From positions 30,836,914-30,900,913 of the forward strand of contig JARCOQ010000009.1 of NCBI GenBank assembly GCA_029207755.1: 64,000 nucleotides of DNA, written 5' to 3'. The DNA comes from Chamaea fasciata. Taxonomy: Eukaryota; Chordata; Aves; Passeriformes; Sylviidae. The position numbers and the translations under genes were made by a program. This document shows, piece by piece, positions 22,606 to 35,292 of this stretch. Numbering within the stretch: position 1 is the stretch's first letter; each line of letters begins with the position of its first letter. The notes beneath the pieces were generated by a model. It was not told where the DNA came from, ran no database searches, and saw only the letters and a program-made list of their open reading frames with translations.

Positions 22606-25027
22606 CTGCAGCCATAACAATAATATCCCAGTTCTTCTTCTCCTCCTTTTCCTTTACACCTTTTTTGTCAAGACATTGCACATTAAAAACCATTTAGCCA
22701 CGCAAGAGGCTTCTTCTGCCTTTCCAGCTTGACACCAGCAATGCTTGGGCATCATTTATAGCCTGTGTTCAGTGCTGCTGAAGCTACAGCTGGAATTAAG
22801 TCTTTCACAAGTTTCTTTAGTAACTCTTATTGAATGTTGGGTGAAAGTGGCAGAGTTAAATTGAACAAGTTTAGAAGAGCTCCTTCAGCCCATATTATGT
22901 CTTTGTCCTTATGAAATAGCTATTAGAGCTGATGTGTTGACAGCTGTTGAGCTGAACTTGCTGGTAATTAGACATCTCTGCTCTAGTGGTGCCCCAAAAC
23001 ACACAAGGAGCTTCATTCCTTTTAGCAAATTATAGGAAAGGCAGCTTTTGGTGATTGCCAATTACTTGGGGCTCTTTGAGGTGTAATTATGTGACATTTC
23101 TGACTCATTGTCACATCTCATAGTACAGCTCATGGATAAAAAAGCGGAAGGAGAGAAAATGCTTACTACAGACTGGTGGTAGCACAAGATCACCTACAGT
23201 TTTCACCTCTCAGCCTGCTGTCTGAGGCTGTAATACAGCATTTTCCCCCTAGAAATCTGTGAGTTCCTTTCTTATCTGCACTGCCTTGCTCATTGATTTG
23301 GATGGTGTCCTGAATAACACCTGTGTAACCCTACTGAATTCAGTCCTCCCCTACCAGAACCATCTGCATCCACTTTCTAGAAGGATCAAAATGTGCCTTT
23401 TATTGCCTTAAGCACCAGGCAAAGGGGTTTTGTTAGATGTTACAGCACCTAGTCCCACTCCTAACTAACCTCCAGCCACTCTCATGTTTGGGGTCACTCA
23501 GGAAAAAAACCAGCAGGATTTTCTGTCTCACTCATCCACCTTTTCAATGTCAGGGGTATCCTTTCTCGTGGCTCTACTCCCATGTTTTACACCTGTGAGG
23601 TATGTTGTTTTATTTCTATTCAAATTCTTGTTTTGGGATTTGGTGATTGGCAATTAACTGCAGAGGTTTTTACCTGATTAAACACCCAGACTACAGCCAA
23701 GATCACTCAGCTAGATAGTCCTCAAACCAGTGTCAAGAAAGTGGCAAACCCACTCCAGCCCTCCCTGAGTGAATTCTTTGAAGTCAAATGTTGGTCCAGG
23801 GCCTGGTAGGCTGGTACCCAGATAATAAAATAGAGAAAGAGATGTTATATTTGGAGAGAAATAAAACTCAGGTTCCTGGACAGCAGTGGATTACCACAGG
23901 GCAGCTGAGCAGAGTTTCTCAAAGCCCCTTGCAGCCCTAGCCATTAACTGAGGGATGGTGGAGGCATGAGGAATTTTAGGACCATGGCAGGAAATCTCCT
24001 GTTTTGTTTCACTGAGGTCATGTTGATACCAAATTATTTCCTTTCACTTTGACACAGCGCAGTCTAAAGGAAGATTTTTGGAATGCTCTTGCATGGGCAA
24101 ACAGGGAGAAAATTCATGTGGAAACAACCCATAGAGAAAGTAATTTCTGTTCAGGCATGTCTATAAAGTCATTGCATAATTAGCTGGATTGCTCTCCCAG
24201 GTTTATTTCCTTACAGGAAGATAAATTGTCTAGTTATGCCACGAGGAGCCCCCTCATAACTCACATTAGCTGGGAAAAGCTTTAATTTCCCTTCTGGCTC
24301 CCTTAATATTCTCTGTCCTGCTCCTTTTCCCACGTTACAGCCCAGTCATCAGTTCCCAAAAGTCTCCCCATACTGGTGTCCTCACTCATTTGCTTTGCTC
24401 CTGGCTTGTTTTCTGTGGCAGCACCCTCTGCAAAGGCTCAGCAATCCTCTTCGAGCAGCCAGGTAGCCACAGGAGCTGGGGGATTCCTACCTTTGCAAGT
24501 CCCTGGGCTCATCTATCAGAGGCAGGAAGCAGAGCAGGATTAAGTGTGCTGTGCAAATGCCTGAGCTGGCCTCCCCCCAGCTCTACCCTGCTCATTAAAT
24601 ACCAGAGTAAACAGATGGTACTCATTTCATCAGGAGTGACAAAGGAGAGAGCTGTAATATTCCAATATTTTCAAACCATTTTTGCCTTCCCTTCATTCTT
24701 CTTTTTAGCTTTTGTTAGTATTAACGTTTAATTACAACCAATTCGGTAGCTCCTCTCTTCTGTCTCTTTTCCCAACACTTTCTAAATCCTTGACTATTTA
24801 GAAATTAAGTGTTTACTCTCTTGGGGAGGTTATGAACTTTGAAACAGTGTCAAAAATCAATTATAATTTTTCATCCTTAACATGACTTCAGCATTGCAGA
24901 CCAACCACAGCCTTCAGCTGTCAGGTTTATCTACCCTCTGCATTCAAGGTGGCACCTGAGACACTGACTTCTACATTCAAATTGGAGGAGCCAGCACGCA
25001 AAGTTTACTTCTTTGGATACTTTTGAG
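22606..25027. other. Non-coding DNA with a possible conserved block
   Basis: About 22800-23130 is repeat-free and carries several homeobox-type words (TAATTAG, CAATTAC, TAATTATG), so it is a candidate conserved non-coding element. Otherwise I recognise no transposon, RNA gene or coding segment. Confidence 0.4.
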
Positions 25028-25088
25028 GCTTAGAACTAGATAATCTTTTAAGTCCCTTCCAACCTAACAATTCTATGATTCTATGAGT
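25028..25088 (+). mobile_element. Short CR1 LINE 3' tail, plus orientation
   Basis: About 60 bases only: 'gaactagataatcttttaag', 'tcccttccaacctaacaa' and a clean tail ATTCTATGATTCTATGA at about 25071-25087. This is an extreme 5' truncation, common for CR1. Confidence 0.88.
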
Positions 25089-28000
25089 CTGCATTAGGGT
25101 AAATAATTGAGAGAGGACCTGAGTCACTTGGTGTCCTGCTAGCATAAAATCTGGATTTAGAAAGTGCCAGTTCTAGAATGGGAAGGGTAAAGGATATTTG
25201 CTATTTTCCTCATAGCTGTCTTTTAGTGTTTCCCCACACTCATTCCCAGCTCAGCATGCTCCAGTTAGTGCTGAGGGATGCATAATGACAAACTGACTGT
25301 TACTAGATTCTTCCTTGATGATGCTTCCTTGGGATCAGTACAGCAGCAACAGGGACAAATATGGCTCAGTGGGAGAGAGAAGGAAAATTGCCTTACCCAG
25401 AACGTGTCTGTGGTGATACAGAATTCAAAGGTCTGGGAAAGTATCTCTCTTCCTCCTTTTGTCAAGGTAAAAAACTGTTCTCTTTATTTGTGATGCTTCA
25501 GTTAAATCATGCCTGAATTATTATTTATTTATCTTCTCCATTTATTTATGCAAAACAGGCTACATCTCACTGTTTGGTACATTCAGGTTTTTTTGGCGTC
25601 ACAACCTGAGTTCTTGCTGGGCTTTTGTCAGGGAGACATTTTACAGCACGTGAGAAAACCACGGATCCCACACAGCCAAAGCCTTTGATCACTTAAATTG
25701 CCCAGATTGTTTTGTGTCATTTCTTTGTACAATGTATTTGCCTTTAAGCAGCAAAAGACACAACTCCTGTTCAGTCTTCCCTGCAGAGCCAGAATCCAGG
25801 GGCAGTCATGCTCATGGACCTGGGACCAAGCCTTCCTAGAAGGCTTTTTTAAAAACTGTTTTGACACCTCACTATTGCATAAGGATACCAGGAAAACCTC
25901 TTCTCACTTTTCCAACATGATGACTGCTTTTTTTTTTTTTTTTTTTGATCCATCAGAGGAAAAGTATGATTGACATCATATGAGAGAAAGCCTTGTGTGT
26001 GCATCTCCAGTGTGTGACAGCTCATCTATCTGACTTCAATCTGAATTGCTGCTCAGATTGCTCCATGTTTTATCTTCATTGAAAACAATCTTGCTGGTTA
26101 GAATAAAGAACATTTCTTTGAAACACCAGTTTAACTTTATTTTAGCTCATGGAATAGCTGAAAATACTTTCGCTTTTTTACCACATTCAGAGTTTATTTC
26201 ATGTTGTTTTTCTCATGTGGGTGGTTAAGGGTGGGTTATATTCTTTTAATGGGTATATAATTATATAATTGCATTCTGAAAGGATGCACCAGCAGTCAGT
26301 TCTGCTACTGCACGTACAGCAAAGAGCAGGATCTGAGCTAAGTCACAAGAAGTCAAAAAGGGGACTTCTTTAGGGTATTTAGGTTCTGCAGAAAGAGGAA
26401 ATTGGTGGTGTATTTTACCCAGCACGCAGATGCTGCAGAAAGGTTTCACTCCTTGTGAAGGGAAATGCTTGTTATTGGTGTGAACTCTGCTGAGAGTGAA
26501 GTGAAGTGAAAGAAAAAGACTGGTAACTGAGGAGAGGGAAGAAACAGTAAATAGGAATGAGAGGGGGGAAAATGAGATAATAAGGGAAGCCACAGTCACA
26601 CAGAATGAGGGCTGAGCAGGATCAGAGACTGGGCCAGGCTTTGGGGATTGCCTGTTCAGGGGAGCAGCCCAGTGTTCCCAGCTCCCCTTGCCTGTGCTGA
26701 GAGAAGGATATCACACAGACACCTCCAAGGAACATCAGCACAGGCTACAGAACCAGACCCAAGGGGAGGGAATGATTTTTGCCTTTCAAGCAGATAATGC
26801 CATGCAGGTTTGGTTTACCCTGATCCTGAGGGCTTTGCCTCTCAGCCCTAACACTGCCTGTCCTGTTCCAGCAGTCCTGGCTAGCTCTGGGTGTGGCAGG
26901 TCCATGCCCCATCCCCACAGGCTGTGCAGGTGGGCATAGAAGGAGTCACAGCTGCCTCAGGTGAGGGGTGTCAAAACTAACAGTTCTGCAGCACCTAAGG
27001 CCATGCACCCAGTACTTTGAGTAGCTATCAAATGCAAAAGACTTATCCTCTTTGTCATTTTCTGTAAGCAGCAGGATGTTTTTGCGAAGGAAATTGAAAA
27101 GGCCTCTCTGCAAGCAAACTTTTTTTTAAATGTTGTGACATCATTAAAAAAAAAAAAAACTCACAAAACCAAAAAACTGTTGTGTTCTCATGGTTTGTTT
27201 TCTACAAAAACAAAAAATAGCAAGTCACAGCACTTGGCAGCTCCTGGCTGTCAGGGTTTGGTGACGCCAGCAGGAGCTGCAGCAGATGGAGAGTTGCAAA
27301 CATTCCGGGAGCTTGGACGGATGGATTTGCTGGAGCTTAAGAAGGCAGCGCTGTGAAAACGCTTCTACGTCCTCAAGTGTGAGCTTTCTTAACAAGTAAC
27401 ACTTTCAGGGGAAAAGGAGTTGGGATGTGACAGTGCTTTTGGGAGCTAGTCAGCTCTCTATCCAGCAAGCTGCTCTGTGGAACATGGCTCTCCGTGAAGC
27501 AGATGAAAAGGCAGCAGAAAAAGTCAGATTGCTTACAGTGAAGGGAAGGAGGGTGTTTGCTTGCTCTCTTGCTTTGGGAATCATAGTCATCACAGAAATG
27601 TGGAGTATGGAGCTGGATAAGCATCAGGAATGACAAACTTGAGGATATACAAGCAGAGTAGTTGGGTGAGAGGCACCAGCATAGTCAAGAAAAGTGCATT
27701 TTTTGCCCCTTTAGTACCACTGCTGGTGAATTCAGGGGTATCACAGAGACCTCATTGTACCAACGCTTGTTCAGGTGTAACCACAGACCCCGGTGCCTCA
27801 GGTGGATGGCACTGAAGGGTGACAGGAATGCTGATGAATTACCATGTAAAAGCCTGAGAAGTCTTTGGAAACCACTCCTGTTTAAGGTGTTCCTTTAGTG
27901 CCATCCTGACTTCCCAGAAAGGTGACTGTGACATCTGTGAGATCAGAATGTGTCACAGAGAGCAGAATGAGGAGGTTGCTGTTACTTTACAAAAAGCACC

Positions 28001-29849
28001 TAAAAATACACAGGATTTACAGACAGTTCTCTCTGGAGACCCTTCTCTGAGCATGCAACATGACTCTGCTCTGTAGACCCACCAAGAGCAAAACCCAAAA
28101 GAACTGGGTGATTTTTGGAGTTGCTCAGGGTGACTTGCTCGTCTGGAATGGGACATGATGCAGGACTAAGGGAGTTGGACAGATCAGAACACAGATCTGC
28201 AGCATTCCAGGGAGAGTTCCCTAGCCCAAGGAAGAACAGAGGTCCCCCAGTGCTGGAATTTGGTGGTAGCAACAACAAGCAGAAAGTGCTGAGATTCAGC
28301 CAAGCTGAGAATCCATGAGATCTTTACTGGGACCAGTACAAGAGAATTTCTGTAACACATGCATGGGGTACCGGGCTGGTTATCACCTGTGCTGTGCAGT
28401 CTCCTGGTTCATCTTTTTTAGGAATATAAATCAATGAAGAGACAGAGTAAAAAAAAAATAGAGGAATGTAAATCAGAGCTGAGAAATACCTAATTTTTCA
28501 GTAATGCCTTGATGGATGTGATGGAAGCCCTGAAAACTCCATCATTAATGAAGCTTTTCTCCTGCAACCAAGCTCTTTGTTTCTCTGTATCTGGAACAGG
28601 TGGTTTTCAAATGCAGCAAAATTTGTCTCCCCCTTTCCTCCATATCCTAATTTCCTCACCCAGCAGGGTTCTGACTCCATGAGGAAAGTGGAATTCCTTG
28701 TGCTGCTTACCCAGCCAGCAGCCACAGAGGCTGTGTGAGGACACTCAGACTTAGCCAGTCAGTGCTTTCTCTTTCAGGGTCGTCCAGTCATAGCAATTTA
28801 TTTCTTTTTATGTGTAATTTTGGTGTTATTGCCTAAAACTTGTTTTGGAGTTGAAATTCAACTTAATAAGAGAAATATTTGCATCATCATTGTTAAAGGC
28901 AAAGCTGCTGGGTTTTTTCTGTTAGAGAATTTGTCCATGGTGTTGTCATAAAAAAGCCATGATCCCACGTGTGTTTCAGTCAGTTCTCACAGGCACCAGT
29001 GACAATGGGCAACTCTCTGCTGGTTGGGCTCCTGCTCCTGAAGCCACTCTGGAAAAGAGAATTTGCAGAGAACCAAGGAAGCAGACCCAGAACCTGGGGA
29101 GAGCCAGGAATAATCCTCCTTTTGTAAGGTTAGTTTTATTATGGGGCAGGGAGGGCCAGCCTTGCTGTGGGAAGAATGCCTGAGTCCATCCGGGGAGAAT
29201 ATGGACATTTTTGTCAGCACAGTACTCATTTTATTTCTCTCTAGATGTATTGATGGGAGTCTTGTTCCTGAACTGTCACATCAATCTGTGTTGCAGAGAA
29301 GAAGAAATAATTATGTGCTTTAAAGAAGCCTGCATATAGAACCAATATCTATGTATGTATAAAATGTACACACGCTGCCTTTTCATCCACTTGGAAAGAT
29401 TAGCCCCTTTTCACTGAAGGGAATAAAGGGTTAGGCATGATCTGCCACGAGGTGAATAGGTGTAGATGAATTGGATTGTGGTCCTCCTGTGGAGGAGCAG
29501 TGAAAGCAGTGAAAGGCTTGACAGCTCATTATTACAGATTTGTGCTGAGTGCTGGCCAGGGTGGGTAGGGCTGCATTGGATCCTGAAGAAGAAACGCTGT
29601 AGGTGAGCTGGCTTGATGTGTCAGGCAGAGCTGGGGCACTGGTAGGGAATGATGTTGCCAGCACTTCTGGCTCCTTTGGGCCTTGCTCTGATGCTCTAAA
29701 CTCTTTAATGGGTGCCGGTGAAAGGCGCAGTGCTGGGGGAGGGCTGTGCTGACTCACTGTGAGTAACGTTTTGATCGGTGACCTGGGAGAGGTGAGGAAG
29801 TGGATGGTGTGAATGACAACAATCGGGAGGGCTGGAGGGGGTTTGCATC
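25089..29849. other. Non-coding DNA, no gene recognised
   Basis: This holds a T19 run at 25928-25946, an AT-rich patch at about 26250-26272 (TATATAATTATATAATT) and an A14 run at 27146-27159. I recognise no transposon or RNA gene in these 4.8 kb. Open frames are all about 110 codons or shorter and have no supporting features. Confidence 0.45.
25928..25946. repeat. Poly-T tract, 19 bases
   Basis: An uninterrupted T19 inside otherwise ordinary sequence. I found no retrocopy next to it. Confidence 0.95.
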
Positions 29850-29990
29850 CTTGAAGGTTCTCAGGAGCTGAGTGTATAAAGCCCTGAGCAGCCTTGACTT
29901 GCCTCAGAGGTGGCCTTGCCTCCAGCAGCAGCTTGGACTGGGTCCTCCCCAGGTCCCACCCAGCTTCAATCCTCCTGTGAGCCTGTGTCT
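29850..29990 (+). mobile_element. CR1 LINE fragment, different 3' subfamily, plus orientation
   Basis: The words 'ttgaaggttctcaggagctg', 'gtataaagccctgagcagcc' and 'cagcagcttggactgggtcc', then 'ttcaatcctcctgtgagcct', follow the order of the CR1 subfamily whose 3' end reads about 'ggataaagccctgagcaacc'. The tail is decayed to CCTCCTGTGAGCCTGTG. It is clearly of another subfamily than the CR1 that follows 560 bases later. Confidence 0.72.
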
Positions 29991-30554
29991 CCAGGTGCAG
30001 AGCTGCTGCCTTTTTTCAAAAGCCATTACAAATTTCAGCTGTTTTTCCAGGGGCTGGTGCTTCTGTAAAGAAGAGTAGCAGAGTGGCCTTTGGTGCTGAA
30101 ATCAGGAGCGAGTTGAAAAGAAGCAGCACTGAAGGTTTTGTCTGACATGGAAAGCCGAGGCGCAGCATTTAGAAAGGGAGGCTCCCCAGGAGACAGGCTG
30201 AACCCGAAATATCCCTGGGTCCTTGACAGGCACCTTTCACACTCTCATCTGAAGCTGACATGGCTAAGATGGCATTTTTGTATTTTGGCGAGATTTATGT
30301 TCCCACAGTCAGAAGCTTTTCTTAGAGAAGTTTCTGCCTCCTGCCCTCTGGGGTTTGTAGCTGCATATCTGATGCACAGAGCATCACCAAACCCCATCAT
30401 GGTGCAAGATTCTGAAGAGCTTTAGACAAAATTATTGCAACCTTGCTCTTGAGCATTTCAAAGACAGTGTGAGAGGCAGCAGGACCAAGACAGCAGGAGG
30501 AATGAGAGTCAGATTCAGCACACCGACATTTGGTACAGAAAAATACATTTGTTG
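29991..30554. other. Non-coding DNA between two CR1 fragments
   Basis: About 560 bases with no recognised gene or repeat. The plus-strand frame at 30138-30425 has no domain that I know. Confidence 0.5.
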
Positions 30555-30991
30555 TTCAGGGAAGGGAATGGAGCTGGGGAAGGGGCTGGAGCCCCAGGAG
30601 AGGCTGAGGGAGCTGGGAAAGGGGCTCAGCCTGGAGAAAAGGAGGCTCAGGGGGGACCTTGTGGCTCTGCACAACTCCCTGACAGGAGGGGACAGCCAGG
30701 GGGGGTCGGGCTCTGCTCCCAGGGAACAGGGACAGGACAAGGGGAAACGGCCTCAGGCTGTGCCAGGGGAGGCTCAGCTTGGACAGCAGCAGGAATTTCT
30801 GCATGGAAAGGGTGCTGAGGCCTTGGCAGGGGCTGCCCAGAGAGGTTTGGAGTGCCCATGGCTGGAGGTGTCCAAGGAAGGGCTGGAGGTGGCACTCAGT
30901 GCTCTGGACTGGGGACAATGTTGCCATCAGGCACAGCTGGGACTTGGTGATCCTGGTAGGTTTTTCCAGCCTCAAGGATTCTGGGATTCTG
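30555..30991 (+). mobile_element. CR1 LINE fragment, 3' end, plus orientation
   Basis: CR1 order is intact: 'gctggggaaggggctggag', 'cagcctggagaaaaggagg', 'gggacaggacaaggggaaa', 'ggaatttctgcatggaaagg', 'ggctgcccagagaggttt' and 'ggctggaggtggcactcag', ending with the tail AAGGATTCTGGGATTCTG at about 30974-30991. The first 210 bases are almost identical to 3560-3768, while the 3' half belongs to a different subfamily form. A 176-codon open frame (30469-30999) overlaps it but is not a CR1 protein frame that I can support. Confidence 0.93.
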
Positions 30992-31622
30992 TAATTTAAC
31001 CTAAGACTTGGAAATCCATGCAGTATGAACCTTGCAACTTTCTTGTAGTTCTGTTCTTTAGTTTGATAACTTCTATGGCTTTTTCTAAGGAGTTTTTCTA
31101 ATTAAGATCCAGCCTCTGGCTGCTTTAACTTCTCTTCTAGATTCTTATTCTATTAGGCATTCTTGTTTTTATTGAAGTTTTCTAAATGTGCAGGTGGTGT
31201 CTAGTGGTAGCAGTGGGTTAGAACAGCAGCAAGGTCTCAGTTGTTGGGTCAGTTCTAAAATACTCAGTTTACAGACATTCTTCAAGGACAGAGAAGAGCT
31301 GCACTGCCTTGGTTCTGAGCAACAAACATAATCCACTCTGTCTTCAGAATTTCAACTGATGAGAATCCCTGATATTTATCAGGTGTTTATGTTCTTGCTC
31401 TCAAATGGGTTCCTTCCAAGACAAAGGAGTATCAGTCTGGACAAGGCCAGAGCTCCCCTGACCAGTCTCAAATGGCAGCTGATTGTAGGGTCTGTAGGGA
31501 TTGTAGGGATCCTGGGAAAATCTTTACTGCACAGATCTGGGAAAGCATCTGCCTGGGGACTGCTGATTTCTGCTCTGAAAAGGGAATGAACTATTAGACT
31601 GAAGCAAAGAGAGCTTGTGAAA
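30992..31622. other. Non-coding DNA, no gene recognised
   Basis: Nothing recognised. TGTAGGG occurs as a short tandem repeat (three spaced copies) at about 31484-31510. Confidence 0.5.
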
Positions 31623-31862
31623 CATGGAATTGCAGAGTCATTTAAACTGTGAAAAATCTCCAAGATCATAAATTCCAAACAGCACCATCACCCTGTTTAC
31701 CACCAACCCCAGGTGCCACATGCACAGGATTTTTTTAACTCTTCCAGAGACAGTGACACCACCACTGCCTGGGACAAAGATTTACAAACCTTTCCAAGAA
31801 CAAATGCATCCTGAAGTCCAACCTCAACCTCCCCTGGCACGGCTTGAGGCCATTTCCTTTTG
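31623..31862 (-). mobile_element. CR1 LINE fragment, 3' end, minus orientation, diverged
   Basis: The plus strand starts CATGGAATTGCAGAGTCA (decayed tail), then 'aaatctccaagatcataaa', 'gtgacaccaccactgcctgg', 'gaagtccaacctcaacctcc' and 'cctggcacggcttgaggcca', all antisense CR1. It is more diverged than most copies here, so the limits are approximate. Confidence 0.78.
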
Positions 31863-32246
31863 TTAAGCAGGGCTGGCTTGGGACTGAGCCCTGGGCTCAC
31901 CACTGCTGACCAGCTGGGAACTAAAGCACAAAAACAACCCCTCTCAAGGCTTGGGTATGTGTTCAGGTTTGTTTGGAGTCACCATAAATGCTTTGAGTCC
32001 ACTTATATGACTTTTAAGTTTCTTTTTCCATTCCTGATGGGTTTGCACTGAATGGACTCCATTGCCAAATGTGTTCTTCCTCAGCTGTTGCATTGCTTTT
32101 GGTGGTTGCAAACAAGTTGTCCTCTATGACTGTGTAGATTTTTATGTCACCTGAAGGATTTGCTCTCCATGACTCTTCCACGCTGCCTTCTGCTGTGCTG
32201 TTAATGTGTCTGCACTGCCCTTGGGGTGGGGGATCTGAGCACATGT
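31863..32246. other. Non-coding DNA between two CR1 fragments
   Basis: About 380 bases with no recognised gene, RNA or repeat. Confidence 0.5.
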
Positions 32247-32376
32247 TCCATAGAAACGCTGAATCCCAGAACGTTTCGGGTGGAAAGTGGGCTCAAGCTT
32301 GTCTCGTTCCAGTGCCCCTTCTCTGGGCAGGGACCCCTTCCACAATCCCAGGTGACTTCAACCTGGCCTTGGCTTA
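32247..32376 (-). mobile_element. CR1 LINE fragment, 3' end, minus orientation
   Basis: The plus strand carries 'gctgaatcccagaacgtttc' (decayed tail region), 'tcgttccagtgccccttctc', 'gggcagggaccccttcca', 'caatcccaggtgacttcaac' and 'ctggccttgg', all antisense CR1. It is short, 5'-truncated and diverged. Confidence 0.8.
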
Positions 32377-35061
32377 ATGGACCTTTGGAGAAATTGAACT
32401 CCTGGTTCATTTGGAAATTTCAGTTACATCTTAAAGAGCTGTGAAGTGCATCAGCCCTGTGTGTTCATGCATGGATGGAGCAGACCAAGAGAACTTTCAG
32501 AAGATGCCCTCTTTATTTATTTTATATGCAATTGTAATGAGCAATTACCTGATTTTTCGCTTGTTCAGTACTTCATCTATCTCATGTAGAGGATGGTGGC
32601 TGCTTTTAAAATGTTAGGAATTCGCAAGCAATTGAGGTAAAGACATTTCAATGAAAACAATGTTTTCCTGGCGTAAAAAAGAGTTACAGTGCAACCCAAA
32701 AACCACCAGAGAGTGGAAAGTGTTGAGAGCAGGATTTTGAACGCTCTTCTCCAAACTATTATAAAATCTGATTTATTTCAACTGCTGAGTGTGGCAGGAC
32801 TGTCTGCAAGTGGCAGAACCGCACACAAAACGAGCTTTCTAAAAATGCTGATTTTAGTTGCACGCTGTAATTAGGAGAACAGTGAACTCTTGGGCTGAAA
32901 ACAAAGCCCCGCACATCCATCATTTCACACCTCTTTGGTGAGGTGCTAATGAGATCTGAACACTACACAAGTCTGGATGTGGCCTCTGCACTCAGCCAGA
33001 CAAACACTTCAGGAGTGTTTACACAGTGGCTACTTTGATTGTCTGCAATATCAGTTACTCCTTTAATAATGCAGCTTTATGTTTGTTGTGCTGGAGAGCA
33101 AGCCTGCTTCTGCATGCAGAATCTTCGCTCGTGCTGCCTCTCCTGCCAGCAGGCCGACTTACCTGGTGCTGCTACACCACCAACCACCTGCTGTGGGCTG
33201 TGGAGCTGTTTTCTTAATTGCAATGAAATCATTTACGCCAAATAATGTCACATTACAACAGCATAATTTAATTTGCAGCTGTTCATTATATTTCCATTAC
33301 CCTTCAGCTCTGGCACCCTCCCAGGAAAGGACCCAGGAGTAGCAGGTGAGACAGTTTCCTGGAGGGATGAAATTGCACTCCACACAGCCTAGTGCCAGGT
33401 CTTTCCTGTGGCAGAATTCTGTCATAATTACAATTCCTTGCGTTTCACTTGTGTCATGCTGAAAAATAATAACAGTGAGGGTTTTCTTCCTAGGCTTTCA
33501 AATCTAGATTACAGTCTCTTGCTATTCTAGCTTAATCACGTTCTATTATAAAAAATAAGGGGTTTTAAGATGCCTTACACATGTTGTTTATGTTTGAACA
33601 CTGGAGCTTTTATCTTAAAACCTGTTCTGAATTGTGCACTACATTAATAGATGCCAAGGCTAAAGAAAATTCAAGCTGCCTCACAATTATTCTCTAATGA
33701 ACACAGAAATGAAATCTGTGAACATTTGGCTTTTTGTAGTACTTTGAATATAATGTATATGGTTTAAGGCATTTACTCCATTATGACTTGAGGTATTAGC
33801 AGGCAGAATTCACTTTATTAGCCATTCTACTATTTGTCTGGAAGTATTTATAGTAAACTTTTTACAATTAATCAAAAGCAGACATTGTTAAAACTAAAAT
33901 CTGATTTATTGCCAAGCTCATAAATGTCAAGTGTACTGTTATGCAGGCTTTGTATTACTTCAGTTGCAACTTTAAAGAACGTTTTAAGTGATTGGAAAAA
34001 GGAAGTTTATTAAAGGCTCAGCAGGTCTTCTCTGCACTCTGCTGTTATTAATGTAAATCATTGCATCGTGTGATAGAGGAACAACATGGTAGGAGAAGTT
34101 TTTAATCAGGTTTCCTCTGTGACTACCAATACCTGCAGGAAGAACTTAGAACACAGACCACTGTGCTTCCTCTGGCAAACATATGCAAAGAGATCTCAGA
34201 AGACAGAGAGGAAAGTGCAAACCAGCCAGGGTGGCTTTAATTGCTGAAGTTTTCTTTGGGTCACAGCTTTGCAGAGTGTGATGTTTGTAAGAAAACTCAA
34301 TGCTCTCAACTCTTTGCCAGTATCTGTTGTTGCTTTATCTTCAGTCCAAGACACTGTGCTTGAGGCAAAGTTGATCCATGTGCCTTTCTTGGACAACACT
34401 ATTGCATCCTGTTAGCTGTTCAGCTAGGGAAAGTCTGCTGGGAAAGTGAAATAATTTTGGTGCATGATCTGAGCTTGGATTCTGGTTGGTAGGTGTTGGC
34501 TACTGCTGGCATGGTGGGTACACACCCAGGGGGGAATTCAAACACAGCCAGAGCTGAGAAGCCCCTGGATCTGCCTCAGCTTCTCCTTGAGGAGAAAGCA
34601 TTTTAATGTTTGATGAATGTGGGTAAGAGCTGGCATCTGCTTTGCAAACTGCTTTGACACTGGTGGGTTAAAAACGTTACTGAATAAAAGGATATTGGTT
34701 TGTTGTTAGTATGGGCTTAATGAAGTGATACAGAAAACAGCAGAAAGAAGGGAACAAGCTTTCCTCTGTTTTTGTGGTTGTGACTTAAACAGGGATGAGC
34801 AGTGATAGATATAGGATAGGGAAGTACTGCAGTAGCTCTTCTCTGGATGTTTTGAAAACATCTCTGAAACTCTTTAAACTCCAGTGGTCTGAGAGTTGTC
34901 TATAGAGGATCCTCTTTTAGAGTCCAGTATGGGTTGATGAGTCCTTGAGGTTGGTTTTAGACCAGCTGTTGCATGAAATAGAAAGTAAGGTAAGAAGGTA
35001 AGCTAAGGCAGATAGTTAAGTAAGAAAGAAGAAATATTTAGAATAAAGACAAAGCTATAGT
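32377..35061. other. Long repeat-free AT-rich DNA, candidate conserved elements
   Basis: About 2.7 kb without recognisable transposons. The part at about 33420-34100 is AT-rich, of even complexity and full of homeobox-type words (TAATTA, ATTAAT, CAATTA), the look of conserved non-coding DNA near developmental genes. A second patch lies at about 33215-33300. I see no coding segment that I can support. This is an impression without an alignment. Confidence 0.35.
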
Positions 35062-35292
35062 ATCATAGAATATGATATTTGGTGTTGGAGGGGGCCTTAC
35101 AGCCCATCCAGTCCCACCTCCTGCCATGGGCAGGGACACCTTCCACTGTCCCAGGCTGCTCCAAGCCCCATCCATCCTGCCCTTGGACACTTGCAGGGAT
35201 CGAGAGGCAGCTTCTCTGAGCACCCTGTGCCAGGGCCTGCCCACCCTCAAAGTTCTCCCTAAAATCCAATCTACTCTTAGTCTCTTTCACAT
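35062..35292 (-). mobile_element. CR1 LINE fragment, 3' end, minus orientation
   Basis: The plus strand starts ATCATAGAATATGATATTTGG (tail, then GGTGTTGGAGGGGGCCTTA). It continues with 'ctgccatgggcagggacacc', 'ttccactgtcccaggctgct', 'ccatccatcctgcccttgga' and 'gcaccctgtgccagggcct'. It is 5'-truncated at about 35290. Confidence 0.9.

Noticed and set aside
30469..30999. 176-codon plus-strand frame
   Set aside because: It is almost entirely the CR1 3' region and its flank, with no ORF2-like motif.
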